A stretch of 64,000 nucleotides of DNA from Cephalopachus bancanus (GCA_027257055.1 JAPVLO010000007.1:9936001-10000000); one strand, 5' to 3'; numbered from the stretch's first letter, positions 22,639 to 35,920 are shown. The notes: generated by a model not told the origin, from the letters alone. Translations and numbers: made by a program.

Positions 22639-22931
22639 AGGCCAGGCACAGTGGTTCACGCCTGTCATCCCAGCACTTTGGGAGGCAAAGGCAAGAGGAT
22701 TGCCTGAGCCCAGGGATTCGAGACCAGCCTGGGCAATTTGGCAAGACCTTGTCTCTATAATAAATCAAAAAAATCAGCCAGGCGTTGTGGCACACGCCTG
22801 TATTTCCAGCTACTTGGAAGGCTGAGGCAGAAGGATCATCTGAGCCCAGCGGGTCTAAGTTGCAGTGGCTGTGAGCATGCCACTGCACTCCAGCCTGTGT
22901 GACAGAGAGAGACTCTAACTCAAAAAAAAAA
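22639..22931 (+). mobile_element. Alu, lemur type middle
   Basis: Flanked by AAAATGGTG on both sides. Confidence 0.9.
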
Positions 22932-22986
22932 TGGTGAGGAAGAGTATTTACCGACTTGAAAAACGTTCACAGTTCAACATACGACA

Positions 22987-23195
22987 GGGTTGGCAAGCTT
23001 TTCCTGTAAGGAGCCAGATAGGAAATTTTAGGCTTTGCAGTCCGTATGGTCTCACAAGCTGCCACAGATGATATGTAAACAATATGGCTGTTGTCACTAT
23101 AACATAGTTGAGTACTTGTGACAGAGAACAGATGGCCTGCAGAGCCGAAAATATTTACCATTTCTGGCCAATTACCTAAAAAGTGTGAGAAGCTC
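22987..23195. mobile_element. hAT-type MER element with long inverted ends
   Basis: Left GTTGGCAAGCTTTTCCTGTA and right AAAATATTTACCATTTCTGG belong to the well-known family with GGCTTTGC..GTCCGTATGGTCTC in both arms. Non-autonomous. Confidence 0.75.
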
Positions 23196-24085
23196 TGAGG
23201 ATATTGGGCAGATTGCAAACCCACTGAAGTCACCTCCTTGAAGAAGCCTGACTCTTTCACCATCACCATGGTGAGAGGACCAACTCTCTTCAAAGGTGGC
23301 AACCACCAGGGTGAGCCACCCAGCCACCCAGCCTGGACCAGAGATCCCTGGCAGGTGCCCCGACTAGGGAAAAGGCTGAGATTTTAAGCCAGGAGACCTG
23401 GGCCACGACTTGCAAATGCTCTGGGATTTAGACCTAGAAGATACGGAGAAAGTTGGCGCCTGTCCCCCGGTTGTGCCTCAGCCACACTCCTGTCTCCATT
23501 AGAGTTGGAAGGGTGTGGTTTGGCTCTGTGGCCCTTCCTGACCCAGCCTCATCGACCACCTGAGCCTTAACCCCACTGCTCCAGGCTTGCCTTGGACATT
23601 CCCATAATGACAATGCTTGGGGTTTCGGTTGCCCATTTGCATTCATCCTTCCATGAAAACAGGAGCATCGTTCCCCTACTTCCAGTCCCAGGGTCTCCCC
23701 AACTGCACTCACCTGGGCCAAGGATGAGGCATGTGACCTATACCCGAGTCAATCAGCACTCCCTTTGCCTTGGCCACCATGAATGATTCAGGGCAGATGA
23801 TCTGGAAAGAGCCAATAAGAGGCCACAAGACATTTGCGGGAGAAGCCAAAACAAAGGTTTCAGGTGAGCTGACCCTAGGAGGTCCCAGCCCTAGGAGGTC
23901 CCGACAGGTTCAGGGGAAGGTCTGCCCTGGAATGAAGTCCATGGGAGAGAAACGGAGGCCAGTGGTGGAGGGAGGGAGACCAGATCCTGAGGACCTGTGT
24001 CCTTGGCACCGCCTCTGCCCCCTTTTGGACTTTTCAATTACTTGAGCCAATTACATCTCCATTCTGTTGAGCCATGCTTGGGTTG
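23196..24085. other. Long non-Alu interval
   Basis: GC-moderate unique-looking DNA; no splice-supported exon seen. Confidence 0.45.
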
Positions 24086-24331
24086 CAACCTAGCGTCTCA
24101 TTGGATACAGGCTGTGAACAGTTCTCGGCATATCTTACATAATTCCTTCTGTCCAAAATTCCCTCCCACTGTGAGTCACCTGGCTCATTCTCTTGGGCTC
24201 AGCGTGGATGTCAGCCACCTCTCTTAGAAAGCCTTCCTGAAGCCCTCCACCCTCACCATAGGTGTGTTGGGTAGTGATACTCCATGTATGTCTTGGTGTC
24301 CTCCTACTACTCTAGAGGAAGTGGCCATGAA
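24086..24331 (+). repeat. L2 LINE 3' fragment
   Basis: GGATGTCAGCCACCTC then AAAGCCTTCCTGAAGCCC fits the L2 3' end. Confidence 0.65.
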
Positions 24332-24597
24332 CATAGATGAGGCCAGAGGATCGCTTGAGCCCAGGAGTTCAAGACCAGCCAGGGCAACATAGTGAGACCC
24401 CATCTCTACAAAAAATGAGAAAATTAGCCAGACAAGGTGGCATGTGCCTATAGTCCCAGCTACTTAGGAGGCCGAGGCAAGAGGATCACTTGAGTCCAGT
24501 AGTTCAAGGATACAGTGAGCTATGATTGTATCACTGTGGTCCAGCCTGAGCAACAGAGTAAGAGGCTGGTTCTAAAAAAAGAAAAGAAAGAAATTAA
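24332..24597 (+). mobile_element. Alu, 5' truncated
   Basis: Starts at GAGGCCAGAGGATCGCTTG; tail AAAAAAAGAAAAGAAAG. Confidence 0.85.
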
Positions 24598-24642
24598 ACC
24601 AGCAAGAAAAAGGCAATATATGTGTATAAGGATATGTTTATG

Positions 24643-25508
24643 AAAGGGGATCTCCAAACCCCAGAATTATCTTTTGGAGGGCGGGCTCCTTGTAGTACAG
24701 GGTTCCCCTGCTAGGTAAGCGTTTTAGGAACCCATTGGCATCAGTGTACCAGCTAGCATTGTTGTGAGAGGCTGCATTTGGCTTCAATGGCTTTTTTTTT
24801 TTTTAAAGGGATTCTTTCAAAGCATTTGCCTATTTCATGATGGGTGATTTATGAGCGCACTTGCTCATACCACATTGAGTGTTCAGCTGTTTTTGACCAA
24901 AAATGGCATGCTCCCCGTTCCCCCTCCCCCCCTCGTTCACCCGATCTAACCCTAAGCAACTGTTTTTTGTTTTCCTGGATGATAAAAGTCCTCAAACGGA
25001 AACATGATGTAAAATATGGGAGAGGTGAAACAGAAAATGGCAGAAGTGCTAAAAGGCATCAAAATTGATGAGTTCAAAAACATGCCAGGCTCGGCGGCTC
25101 AGCCTGTAATCCCAGCACTTTGGGAGGCCGAAGCGAGTGGATTGCCTGAGCCTGCTGGTTCGCGACAAGCCAGGGCAATTTGGTGAGACCTCATCGCCAC
25201 AATACAATAAAAAATAGCCGGGCGTGGTAGCATGCATCTGTAGTTCCAGGTTACTTGGAAGGCCGAGGCAGAAAGGATCACTGGAGCCCAGAAGGCTGAC
25301 GCTGGGGTGGCCGTGAACATGCATGCCACTGCATTCCAGCCTGGGCAAAGGAGTGAGACTCCAACTCAAAAAAAACAACAAACAATTTTGAGCAGTGGAA
25401 AAAGCACCTTAATAGGTGTATTGCATCAAACGGAGAGTACTTTGAAGGCGACTGAAGTTTAAGTATATAATTTTTTATAAATAAATTCCATTTTGGGGGG
25501 TACCCCTT
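24643..25508 (+). mobile_element. Internally deleted mariner, copy 1, with Alu inside
   Basis: Ends AAGGGGATCTCCAAACCCC and TTTTGGGGGGTACCCCTT are inverted repeats. The middle jumps from 5' UTR to the transposase C terminus (near 24990: FSWMIKVLKRKH). Same structure as 28768-29190. Inactive. Confidence 0.82.
25083..25375 (+). mobile_element. Alu, lemur type, in mariner copy 1
   Basis: Inserted just after GAGTTCAAAAA of the mariner. Confidence 0.9.
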
Positions 25509-26146
25509 CATATATATGACTATGTTTGTTGAGAAAATATGGAATTATAGACTCATAACATGGGCTACTTTAAGGAGGTAGTCAAGCAAAAAGAGAAAAG
25601 AAAGCAAACTATCAAAAAATCCGAATTATTATGACATAGTCACATCTATGCATTTATATGATTTGTAGAAATATATATATACACACACATATATACATGT
25701 ATATTTGGTGCCAAAATACATACACATTTGCGCAGAAGATGGCATTAATCAAATGAATGCTAGCATCACCATGCAACAGGCAGGACAGTAGAACTGACCC
25801 ATGCAACCATCTGCCAAGAGTGACTTGTATTCATCTTTTGTTCTCAGCTTATACTGAGTATTACCATTTTAATACAGTTTTTTTCTTTCTTAAAATGTAT
25901 ATAGATTTATTTTTGGCACCTTCTGTATATATAGTATACATTCATAGAAATTTCATTTTTAAATTAATCAAAAAACAGGCAGATAAGTGAGACTTTGAGG
26001 AAGTGGCTTTTGAAGCCAGGCACTGGTTGGGGCTTGAGAGGGCCAAGATGAGGAAACACATCCTGTGCCCTTGGGGATGGCCAGTGGATGACCTCTGAGA
26101 GCTGGTGACTCCGTCTTCAAGAACGAAAAAAGCCATGGGATTACTT
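25509..26146. other. Non-Alu interval with AT/AC microsatellite
   Basis: (AT/AC)n at about 25670-25705; the rest unassigned. Confidence 0.5.
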
Positions 26147-26440
26147 TTTTTTTTTTGAGACTGGGTCTCAACCTGTCACCCAGGCTGGAGTATGGTGGCA
26201 TGATCTCAGCTTAGCTCACCACAGCCTCGACCTTCTGGGCTCAGGTGATCCTTCGACCTTAACCTCCAAGTAGCTGAGACCACAGGTGCGCACCACCACA
26301 CCTGGCTAAGTTTTTTATTTTTGTAGAAACACGGTCTCACTGCATTGTCCAGGTTGGTCTCAAACTCCTGGACTCAAAAGAGCCTCCCACCTTGTCCTCC
26401 CAAAATGCTGGGAGGACAGACGTGAGCCATTGCACCCAGG
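26147..26440 (-). mobile_element. Alu
   Basis: Flanked by GGGATTAC on both sides. Confidence 0.87.
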
Positions 26441-26659
26441 TTTGGGATTACATTTTAGCATTCTTCCTTGCGTCTTGCTTTTCTTACTTAACACACCATG
26501 TGGAAATTGCTTAAGGTCAACTGATAACCCCAGTTTGTTTTTCCTACCCTTGCAAAATAGTCTAAGATGCAACATTCAGTCATTTCCCTGGTTATAGGAT
26601 TGTGTACCTAGAAAACCAAAAATATATTTGTAATTTTTTATAACCCTAAAATAAATAAG

Positions 26660-27340
26660 AAAGTTTGGCTAGTTGACTGGGCTCAAGATAAATATGCCAA
26701 AACAAACAAACAAAATCACAAAACTTTTCTTACATTTTAGCAATAAACACCTAGAAATAAAAGTAAGAAAGACAATCTCATTCAAAATACAGACAGAAAC
26801 TATGCAATACTTAAGAAATAAAATTAATAATAAAGTCGGCCAGGCTCGGTGGCTCAGTCTGTAATCCCGTGCCTTTGGGAGGCTGAGGTGAGTGGATTGC
26901 CTGAGCCCACGGGTTCGAGAGCCGCCTGGGCAACTTGGCGAGACCTCATCTCTACAATAAATCGAAAAATTAGCTGGGTGTGGTAACACGTGCCTGTAGT
27001 TCCGGCTATTTGGAAGACTGAGGCGGAAGGATAGCGGGAGCCCAGTAGGTCGAGGCTGCGGTGGCCAGGAGCAGCCACTGCACTCCAGTCTTGGCGACAG
27101 AGTGAGACTCCAACTCAAAAAAAAAAAAAAATTAAATTTAAATAAATAAATAAATAAATAAATAAAAGTCATGAGGGTTTATGAGGAAAATAATAAAATC
27201 TTACTGAATGACATGACACAGAAAAGAAACATAGGAGACATATGTCCTTGAGTAACAAATATTAAAAGTCACCAAATTATGATATAAATTGAATACGATT
27301 TCAGTTAAGATCCCAATAAGATTTTTTTCCTGGAGGGTTG
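26660..27340 (+). mobile_element. L1 LINE ORF2 fragment, broken
   Basis: 26660-26838 and 27170-27340 read like L1 ORF2 DNA (AAATCTTACTGAATGACATG; AATACGATTTCAGTTAAGAT). Split by an Alu and cut off by the next LTR. Confidence 0.72.
26839..27134 (+). mobile_element. Alu, lemur type, with (TAAA)n tail
   Basis: Complete; the tail extends as (AAAT)n to about 27168. Confidence 0.92.
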
Positions 27341-27525
27341 TGTTATGGGTTGAATTATTTCTCCCTAGAGCATATGTTGAAGCCCAAATCCCCTCAGTAT
27401 CTGTGAATGTGTCCTTATTTGAAAGTAGAGTCTTTGAAGATGTAATTAAGATATAATTTAAGATGAGGCCGTACTGGATGAGGGTGAAGCCATAATCCAG
27501 TGTGACTGACATTTTTATAAGAAGA

Positions 27526-27577
<52 letters not shown>

Positions 27578-27830
27578 AATAAAGCCTCATGTGACCACAG
27601 AGGCAGAGACTGAGGTGATGAGTCCCCAAGCCAAGGAATGCCAAGGATTGCAGCAACACCAGGAGCTGAGAGAAAGGCAAGGAACACATTCTCCCTGCGA
27701 GCTTTCAGAGAGAGAGCCTGTCTCTGCTGGTCCCTGGATTTCAGACTTCTGGCCTTCAGACCTGTGTGAGACCAGATGTCTACTGTTTTAAGCCACCTCA
27801 TGTTACAGCAGTCGCAGGAATTAATGTAGG
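27341..27830 (+). mobile_element. MLT1-type LTR (ERVL-MaLR)
   Basis: Starts TGTTATGGGTTGAATTATTT with CATATGTTGAAGCCC, and ends with TGTTTTAAGCCACCTCATG, the MLT1 hallmarks. A (CA)n run (27529-27576) has expanded in its middle. Confidence 0.85.
27529..27576. repeat. (AC)n microsatellite
   Basis: About 24 uninterrupted AC repeats, inside the LTR. Confidence 0.97.
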
Positions 27831-27840
27831 ATAAACAGGT

Positions 27841-28148
27841 TTTTTTTTTTTGAATTGGGGTCTCACTCTGTCGCCCCATCTGGAATGCAGCGGCACTCTT
27901 GGCTCACCACAACCTTGAACTCCTGAGTTTAGACAATCTTCCAGACTCAGACTCCTGGGTCGCTGAGACTACAGGTGTGAGCCACCACACCCAGCAAATA
28001 TTTCTGATTTTTGTCTGTGTGTGTGTGCGTAGAGACAAAGTCTCGCTATGTTGCCCAGGCTGGTCTAGAAAGCCTGGCCTCGAGTGATCCTTCCACCTCC
28101 GCTTCCCAAAGCACTGGGATTACAGGCCTGAGTCACTGTGCCAGGACT
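27841..28148 (-). mobile_element. Alu
   Basis: Flanked by TAATGTAGGATAAA / TAATGCAGGATAAA; a (GT)n stretch sits in the linker. Confidence 0.88.
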
Positions 28149-28767
28149 TAATGCAGGATAAAATTAAGTGTTGAATGAATGAATAGAGTCCTGACTCAGA
28201 GGAGCAGATAACATTTTCCTTTGCCAGAAAAGAGGATATACTTGGCAAAAATAAGATGAAAAGCTGGGCAGATGGGGTTATCAGCTCTCATCTGGACAAG
28301 GAGAGAGGCTCAGGGTTGGAGGGTTGGGTGCCGCCTCCCCTTCCCCCTCACTGTTCAGATTTGCATCTTGGTGGGACTGCAGGTTTTGGGAATTGGTTCC
28401 CAGCTGCTGGAGGCTCCTCCTGCTGGGACTCCCTCGGTCACCTCCGACATGACCATTTCCACCTGCGTACATGAAATAGTCTTGAGAAAGATAAAGCTGG
28501 TCATGCAGACTCTCCAAGCAGAGGGAGCCGCCGCCACCCAGAAGGCAGTGTCTCTTGGCCACACGAAGACTTTTTTCTCCCTGGAAGTTACGAGAGTTTT
28601 TTCCTCCCCAGACTCACGATGCCTTATCTCCAATGGCCTGAGTCTGTGAGAGCAAGCCCATTTCCAGTCATTCACCAGTCGTGGGCTGTGCATAGGACCA
28701 GCCTCAGGGCAGACAGAACTCAGTGCCTGCATGAAGCGTAGGGATATAACAAGTTGATGGTCTCAAT
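28149..28767. other. Non-Alu interval
   Basis: No gene supported; two overlapping ~125-codon frames on opposite strands are shadows of GC-rich DNA. Confidence 0.45.
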
Positions 28768-29190
28768 ATGAGGGGGACCCCAAAAAACCCGGAATTATCT
28801 TTCTGCAGAGTGGGCCCCTTACCCCCCCCCCCAGGCAGGTGGTTCATGGCATCCGTGGATCAGCGAGCATTCTTGTGAGAGGCTGTGTTTGGCTTCAGTA
28901 AATAATTTTTTGGAGATTCTTTCAAGGCATCGGCCCATTTCATGACAGGTGATTTACCAATGCACCGCACTGTGCTGAGTGTTCAGCAGTTTTTGACCAA
29001 AAATGACACGACCCTTGTGCCCCACCCTCCCTATTCACCCGATCTCGCCCCAGTGACTTTTTTGTGTCCCCAGATGAAAAAAATCCTTAAAGAAAAATGT
29101 TTCGCCCATGTGGAAGAGGTGAAACAAAAAAATAGCAGAAGCACAAAAAAGCATCAAAATAGACGAGTTCAAAAACTTTTGAGCAGTGAA
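28768..29190 (+). mobile_element. Internally deleted mariner, copy 2
   Basis: Starts GAGGGGGACCCCAAAAAACC. An open frame keeps LSVQQFLTKN and PHPPYSPDLAPVTF, the region of the third catalytic Asp of a mariner DD34D transposase, with DF altered to TF. The 3' end is missing where the next Alu starts. Confidence 0.85.
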
Positions 29191-29471
29191 GAAGGCTCAG
29201 CCTGTAATCCCGCACGTTGGGAGGCTGAGGTGAGTGGATTGCCTGAGCCCATGGGTTTGAGACCCGCCTGGGCAACTTGGCGAGACCTCATCTCTACAAT
29301 AAATTAAAAAATTAGCCAGGCGTGGTAGTGTACGCCTGTAGTTCCAGCTACTTGGAAGGCTGAGGCGGAAGGATTGCCGGAGCCCAGCAGGTCGAGGCTG
29401 TGGTGGCCGGGAACGGCCACGGCACTCCAGTCTGGGTGACAGAGTGAGACTCCAACTCAAAAAAAAAAAAG
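29191..29471 (+). mobile_element. Alu, lemur type, lacking its first ~12 bases
   Basis: Joins the mariner directly at GGCTCAGCCTGTAATCCCGC; a deletion at the junction removed both ends. Confidence 0.9.
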
Positions 29472-29482
29472 AATGAGTGGGG

Positions 29483-30205
<723 letters not shown>

Positions 30206-30359
30206 TCATTTTGTTTTTAACGGGTAGGAGTCAAAGGAGGGCTGATTGATAGGTGTTCGGCTCTCCAAGGAGGTGACCTTGATATTCACTTGTACGTCAG
30301 GCAAGTGAAACCTTCAGGATCGGTTCCTCCCTTGCCGAGATTTTGTTACTTGTGTTCAT

Positions 30360-30431
30360 GGGTTGTCAGATAACTTACGAGTTGCTCAGTTAAAGCTGAA
30401 TTTCATGTACACAAAGAATGAACATTATATG
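30360..30431. repeat. Left half of a palindromic ancient repeat
   Basis: CAGTTAAAGCTGAATTTCAT pairs with GAAATTCACATTTAAGTGG at 31205-31223. The LTR at 30432 splits it. Confidence 0.6.
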
Positions 30432-31143
30432 TGAAATGAGCTAAAGCAATTAATAAAATCAAAGTGCTAGCAAAATAATAATATTAACCAGCTTACTCTG
30501 TTTTGCTTAAAACTTTCATCTTAGTTATCTGTCTGGCCTAAGAATCAATGCCTACGTGTGAATACATTAACATTCCGATGACAGCAGAACCCCAGCTTTG
30601 TCTTCTTTGGGCAAGTCGTGCTAACCGTTTCCTGCTGACTGTTACAAAACTCCTTAGCCATAAGTTCCACGTAATCATATGCTTTGTTAACTGAAATCAA
30701 ATGCTATGCTTTGCAAAACCCCATTGTTACGTTTTCATATTTTGTTCTTATATTCTGTTAGTGACCTAACCAAGGTAACTCCATTGTGTAATGACTCTTC
30801 TACCTTGTCTCTATGTAACTACCTTAAACTATATCTTGATGGCAGAACTCCAGGGACTTTCTGGGCACTGGCTATACCTAGGACATGAAATTAATCAAAG
30901 CTCCCTAACAATCAAAAGTTCCCATTTTGGTTGCCAAGTTGTTAGTTAATAGTTGCTATGGTCACTAAGTTGCTATGCAGCCAATACTGCAAATTTTACC
31001 TATAAAAGCTTGTCACAAACTGCGCTAGTTCATCAAGAGTTTATCCTGGTATTTGCCTGCTCTTGACCTGCTTGTTAATAAAAAAACTCTAATTAATTGG
31101 ACTCGGCTTGCTGGCGTGACTTCTCGCTTACTCGGTCATAACA
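30432..31143 (+). mobile_element. Solo LTR, 4-bp TSD
   Basis: TG...CA, 712 bases, flanked by TATG (30428-30431 and 31144-31147). It has CCAAT (30981), TATAAAAG (31001) and AATAAA (31077) in the right order. A four-base duplication is usual for gammaretrovirus-like (ERV1) insertions. No internal region. Confidence 0.8.
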
Positions 31144-31228
31144 TATGTATATTTCAAATATCGTATGGGATATACTTATACTAACAATTATGTGTTGTAT
31201 ATATGAAATTCACATTTAAGTGGATGTC

Positions 31229-31548
31229 CTTTTTGGTTTTTTTGTTTGTTTTTAGAGACAATCTTGCTCTGTTACCCAGGTTAGAGTGTAGTGGTATGAG
31301 CATAGCTCATGGCAGGCTCAAACTTCTAGGTTCAAGCAATCCTCCTGTCTTGCCCTCCCCAGTAGCTGGGACTACCTACAGGTGTGAGCCACCATGCCTG
31401 GCTAATGTTTGCATTTTTTTTTGTAGAGATGGGAGTCTCTCTATGTTGCCAGGCAGGTATTGAACCGCTAGGATCAAGCAATTCTGATTCTCTTATCTCA
31501 GGTTCCCAAAGCGATGAAATTGCCTGTGTTAGCCACCATGCCTGGCCA
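31229..31548 (-). mobile_element. Alu
   Basis: Complete, diverged. Confidence 0.83.
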
Positions 31549-31589
31549 TCTTTTCATACTCTTTTAGTTTCCATTGAAGCATATAAGTT

Positions 31590-31851
31590 TTTTGAGTCAG
31601 GGTCTCACTCTGTCACCCAGGCTAAAGTGCAATGGCATGATCACGGCTCATGGCAGCCTCTACCTCTCGGGTGATCCTTCCACCTTAGACTTTCAGGTGG
31701 CTGGGACCACAGGTATGCACCACCACACCCGCAAATTTTTTCTTGATTTATTGTAGAGACAAGGTCTCACCATGTTGCCCTGGCTGATCTTGAACCCCTG
31801 GGCTCAAGCAATTTTCTCTCTTGAGCCTCCCAAAGTGCTGGGATTATAGGT
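31590..31851 (-). mobile_element. Alu, 5' truncated; target of the RPL12 copy
   Basis: Ends at GGGATTATAGG; the RPL12 pseudogene sits in its end. Confidence 0.87.
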
Positions 31852-31855
31852 TTTT

Positions 31856-32491
<636 letters not shown>

Positions 32492-32505
32492 GATTATAGG
32501 TTTTT

Positions 32506-33227
32506 AAAAATTATTTTCTAAATTTGGATGAAGATCGATGTTTCTAGTTTTTTCTTTGGTTGTTTGCGCTTTTGGTTGCATTGCTTTGTAATTAGGGAAA
32601 ACAAGGAAAATTGTGTGAGAAACCAGGCCCAGACTTTATGCAGTGTTTGCATGCAGCAGAATTCCTGTCCTCAGGGAGCTGCCTCTCAGCTGCACTTCCA
32701 TGGGACTCCCTCCCAGCAGTTAAAAGCCCGGATGTCCTCCTCCTTGGTATTTCCCCAGGTTTCTGGGAGGTGTTCGTGCTCTGATGAGCCAAATGGCCCA
32801 GGAAACAGCTCTGAGTTCAAGTGGGATGAGTCATCACTTCAGCATTAGAAATCCTAAAACTAGTCCAGTGTATGCCATTTCTGCCTTTTGTTTCCAGTCT
32901 CTCCAATTGGTTGTGCCAGCAGTGTTTGTTAACTGCAGCATAAACCCCAACACTGGCAGACAGTGGCAAACTCTGTACCGTCTAGGGAACCTTGTTGACT
33001 AATAGGGAGCTGGTTAGATTATGGCACGTCTGAATGAGAATAACAGCTAAAATGTATCAAGGGTAGAGAATCAGTGTTGAAGGGGACATTCTATTCTCTT
33101 ATGTTTGGTCCTGGGGTCCTACAAATTAAACTAACAAAAGACATTAACAGGAGAAAAGGTATATGATTTTTATTAATATTTGCAAGTGCCACAGCTCACA
33201 AAAAAGAAGTAAAACTCAAAGTATTTT
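32506..33227. other. Non-Alu interval
   Basis: Contains a decayed L1-like piece near 33000-33055 (GGGAGCTGGTTAGATTATGG). No gene. Confidence 0.45.
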
Positions 33228-33308
33228 CTTTTCCTTCTTTCCTTCTCTTTCTTTTTCTTTCTTTCTTTCCTTCCTTCCTTCCTTCTTTCTTTCTTTTTTC
33301 TTTCTTTT
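33228..33308. repeat. (CTTT)n/(CCTT)n expanded Alu tail
   Basis: Pyrimidine tract leading into the next Alu. Confidence 0.9.
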
Positions 33309-33585
33309 GTCAGAGTCTCACTCTGTTGCCCATGCTGGAGTGCAGTAGCATGCTCACAATCACCGCAGCCTCAATCTGCTGGGTTCAGGCGATTCTTCCA
33401 CCTCAGCCTTCCAAGTAGCTGGAACCACAGGCACATGCCACCAAACCTGGCTAATTTTTTGATTTATTGTAGAGACGAGGTTTCGCCATGTTGCTCAGGC
33501 TGGTCTCGAACTCCCAAGCTAAGATAATCCTCTCGTCTCTGCCTCCCTAAGTGCTGGGAGGACAGGCATGAGCCACTGCGCCCAG
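33309..33585 (-). mobile_element. Alu
   Basis: Complete dimeric copy. Confidence 0.87.
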
Positions 33586-33882
33586 CTTACTTTATTTATT
33601 TTGAGACAAGGTTTCACTCTGTTGCCCAGGCTGGACGGTTGTGGCACAATCTCAGCTCACTGCAGCCTCAAACTCCTGGGCCTAGGCAATCCTCCTGCCT
33701 CAGCCTCCCGAACAGCTGGGACTACAGGTGAGTGCCATCATGCTCGGCTGTTTTTCTGTATTTGTACAGACGGTGTCTTATTTTGTTGCCCAGACTGGTT
33801 TCAAACTCCTGGACTCAAGCAGTCCTCCCTCCCCAGCTTCCCAAAGTGCTGGAATTACAGGCATAAGCCACCGTGCCCAGCT
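33586..33882 (-). mobile_element. Alu
   Basis: Complete; abuts the preceding Alu. Confidence 0.87.
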
Positions 33883-34386
33883 TCAAAGAAATGTTTAGAC
33901 ATGGGGGCTTAGATAGGATTTTAACAAAGGAAATAGGGTTTGGGCTTCAGGCCATGACACACTCTGAGAAAGTGACCAGGAAATCTATGGGGAAACAGAT
34001 AAAGGATAAAGGCAGGTTTGGTAAGGTCTGCTTAGCAAACTCGTATCCCAACTTAAAACATATGTTGGGGGCTTTGGTTAATGTGGGGGTCACGTGGCCA
34101 AGTTATTAGGATCGCCTCATTGTAACAACTTTGCTCAGGAACGTTCACTTTGAGGCAGGCATTGCCTGGGCTCGGCAGCGAGGCCCTGTGGCAGGGAGTC
34201 TGCCCTCATGGTACTTCTTCCAGAAGTTTCTCTCTACTTTTCCAGCTGCCCAGGGTGCTCTTCCCACTGTGCTAGGCTCTGTCCCAAAGTGTCCTCCTTA
34301 TGGTCTCCCAGACAGCAGAGCTCAAGAGGTCCCTTCTCTGGTGTGTTTTCCCTCACAGCATTTGTCCCCTCCTGACATGCTGTTGT
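33883..34386. other. Non-Alu interval
   Basis: Looks like the continuation of an unassigned old repeat interrupted by the two Alus on its left. Confidence 0.4.
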
Positions 34387-34392
34387 ACTTTT

Positions 34393-34636
34393 ATTTTGAG
34401 TCAGAGTCTCACTCTGTCACCCTCAGCCTCGACCTCCTGGGCTCAGGTGATCTCCCCACCTCAGTAACTGGGACTAAAGGCACGTGCCACCATGCCCAGC
34501 TAATTTTTTATTTTTTGTAGAGGTGAAGTCTTGCTGTGTTGCCTAGGCTGGTCTCAAGCTCCTGGGCTCAAGTGATCCTCCCGCCTCAGCCTCCCAAAGT
34601 GCTGGGATTATAGGCGTGAGCCACCACACCCAGTTG
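34393..34636 (-). mobile_element. Alu with right-arm deletion
   Basis: Flanked by TGCTGTTGTACTTTTA / TGCTGTTGTACATTTA. Confidence 0.88.
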
Positions 34637-34659
34637 CTGTTGTACATTTATGTGTCTGT

Positions 34660-34800
34660 TGCCACCAACTGTCTCCCCAGCTCTCTGACACCCTCCCAGA
34701 GGACAGCTTGCTGGATTCCATCACAGTTGTATTCCCAGTGCTGAGAGGGTGCTTGGTCCATGGGAGTCAGTTAAAACTCAGGGAATGAATGGATGTCTGG
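34660..34800 (+). repeat. L2/MIR-like fragment
   Basis: TTCCCAGTGCTGAGAGGGTG through GGGAATGAATGGATG fits the 3' end of L2 or MIR. Confidence 0.5.
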
Positions 34801-35097
34801 CCAGGTAGGGGGATTGAGACCAGGCTGAGCAGGTGGGCAGGGGACCCAGTGCTGTGTTCACCATCCAGGTCACACAGTTTCTGTCCTCTTGCTATGATGT
34901 TCTGAGCTAAGACATTATACAAACTCTTGCATCTTTCAAAGCATAATTTTTTGAAAGTTAAACATGACTTGCATACAAATGTAAAACAAAAATATGTCAA
35001 AGATTTTATTCATAGTCCACGAGCTCACCATCACACGATGAGTCCTCACCAAAGGTTTCGTTCAATTCATTACATAATGGGCGGGATACAGACAACA
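34801..35097. other. Non-Alu interval
   Basis: Nothing recognised. Confidence 0.45.
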
Positions 35098-35256
35098 TTG
35101 AAGGTGGTGCGTGCCTGCAGTCCTAGCTACTCAAGAGGCTGAGGCTAGAGGATCACTTGAACCCAGGAGTTCGAGGCTTTAGTGAGCCATGACTGCACCA
35201 CTGCTCTCTAGCCTGGGTGACAGAGAAAAACCCGTCTCTAAAGCAAAAACAAAACA
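35098..35256 (+). mobile_element. Alu right monomer (FRAM-like)
   Basis: A single right arm with an A-rich tail. Confidence 0.78.
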
Positions 35257-35602
35257 CTATTGGAGGAACAATTGGTTTCTATCTTGTCAGAGAGGCCTTC
35301 TAAAAAATATTTCAAAATTGCCTTCAGAAGTTAGAGGCTTTTGTTTTAAAGCAAAGAATGTTACAATTTACAATAAGATACAAGGTTAAAGTCCTTGGGA
35401 TAATAAAATTGTAGCCTTTGGCTTTGTTATTTCTACTAGACAGAAATCTGCACATTAGTTGGTAACTTCACAGTGCCTGGACTGTAGACAATAAATAAAG
35501 AGCAGAGTCAATTACAGATATATTCTCTTTGCAATCTAAAGAATGTTTGGAGAGCCTCTTAAATAATGCCACAGTGTAGCACTTAAAAAGACACATTATA
35601 AG
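35257..35602. other. Non-Alu interval
   Basis: AT-rich, nothing recognised. Confidence 0.45.
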
Positions 35603-35893
35603 GCCGAGAGCAGTGGCTCATGCCTATAATCTCAGCACTTTGGGAGATGGAAATGAGAGGACTGCCTGAGCCCAGGGGTTCAAGACCAGCCTGGGTAACT
35701 TGGCGAAACGTCATCTCTACAATAAATCAAAAAATTAGCTGGGTGTGGTGATACATGCCTGCAGTTCCAGCTACTTGGAAGGCTGAGGCGGAAGGATTGC
35801 AGGTCGAGGCTGCGGTGGCCATGAGGGTGCCATTGCACTCCAGCCTGGGCGACAGAGTGAAACTCCAAATCGAAAAACAAAACAAACAAAAAC
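35603..35893 (+). mobile_element. Alu
   Basis: Lemur-type middle; tail AAAACAAAACAAACAAAAAC. Confidence 0.88.
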
Positions 35894-35920
35894 ATGTAAT
35901 GTGTCAACACAAGCACAGTT

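Noticed and set aside
27201..27879. 162- and 154-codon minus-strand frames with Val-Cys runs
   Set aside because: They span the (AC)n microsatellite inside an MLT1-type LTR.
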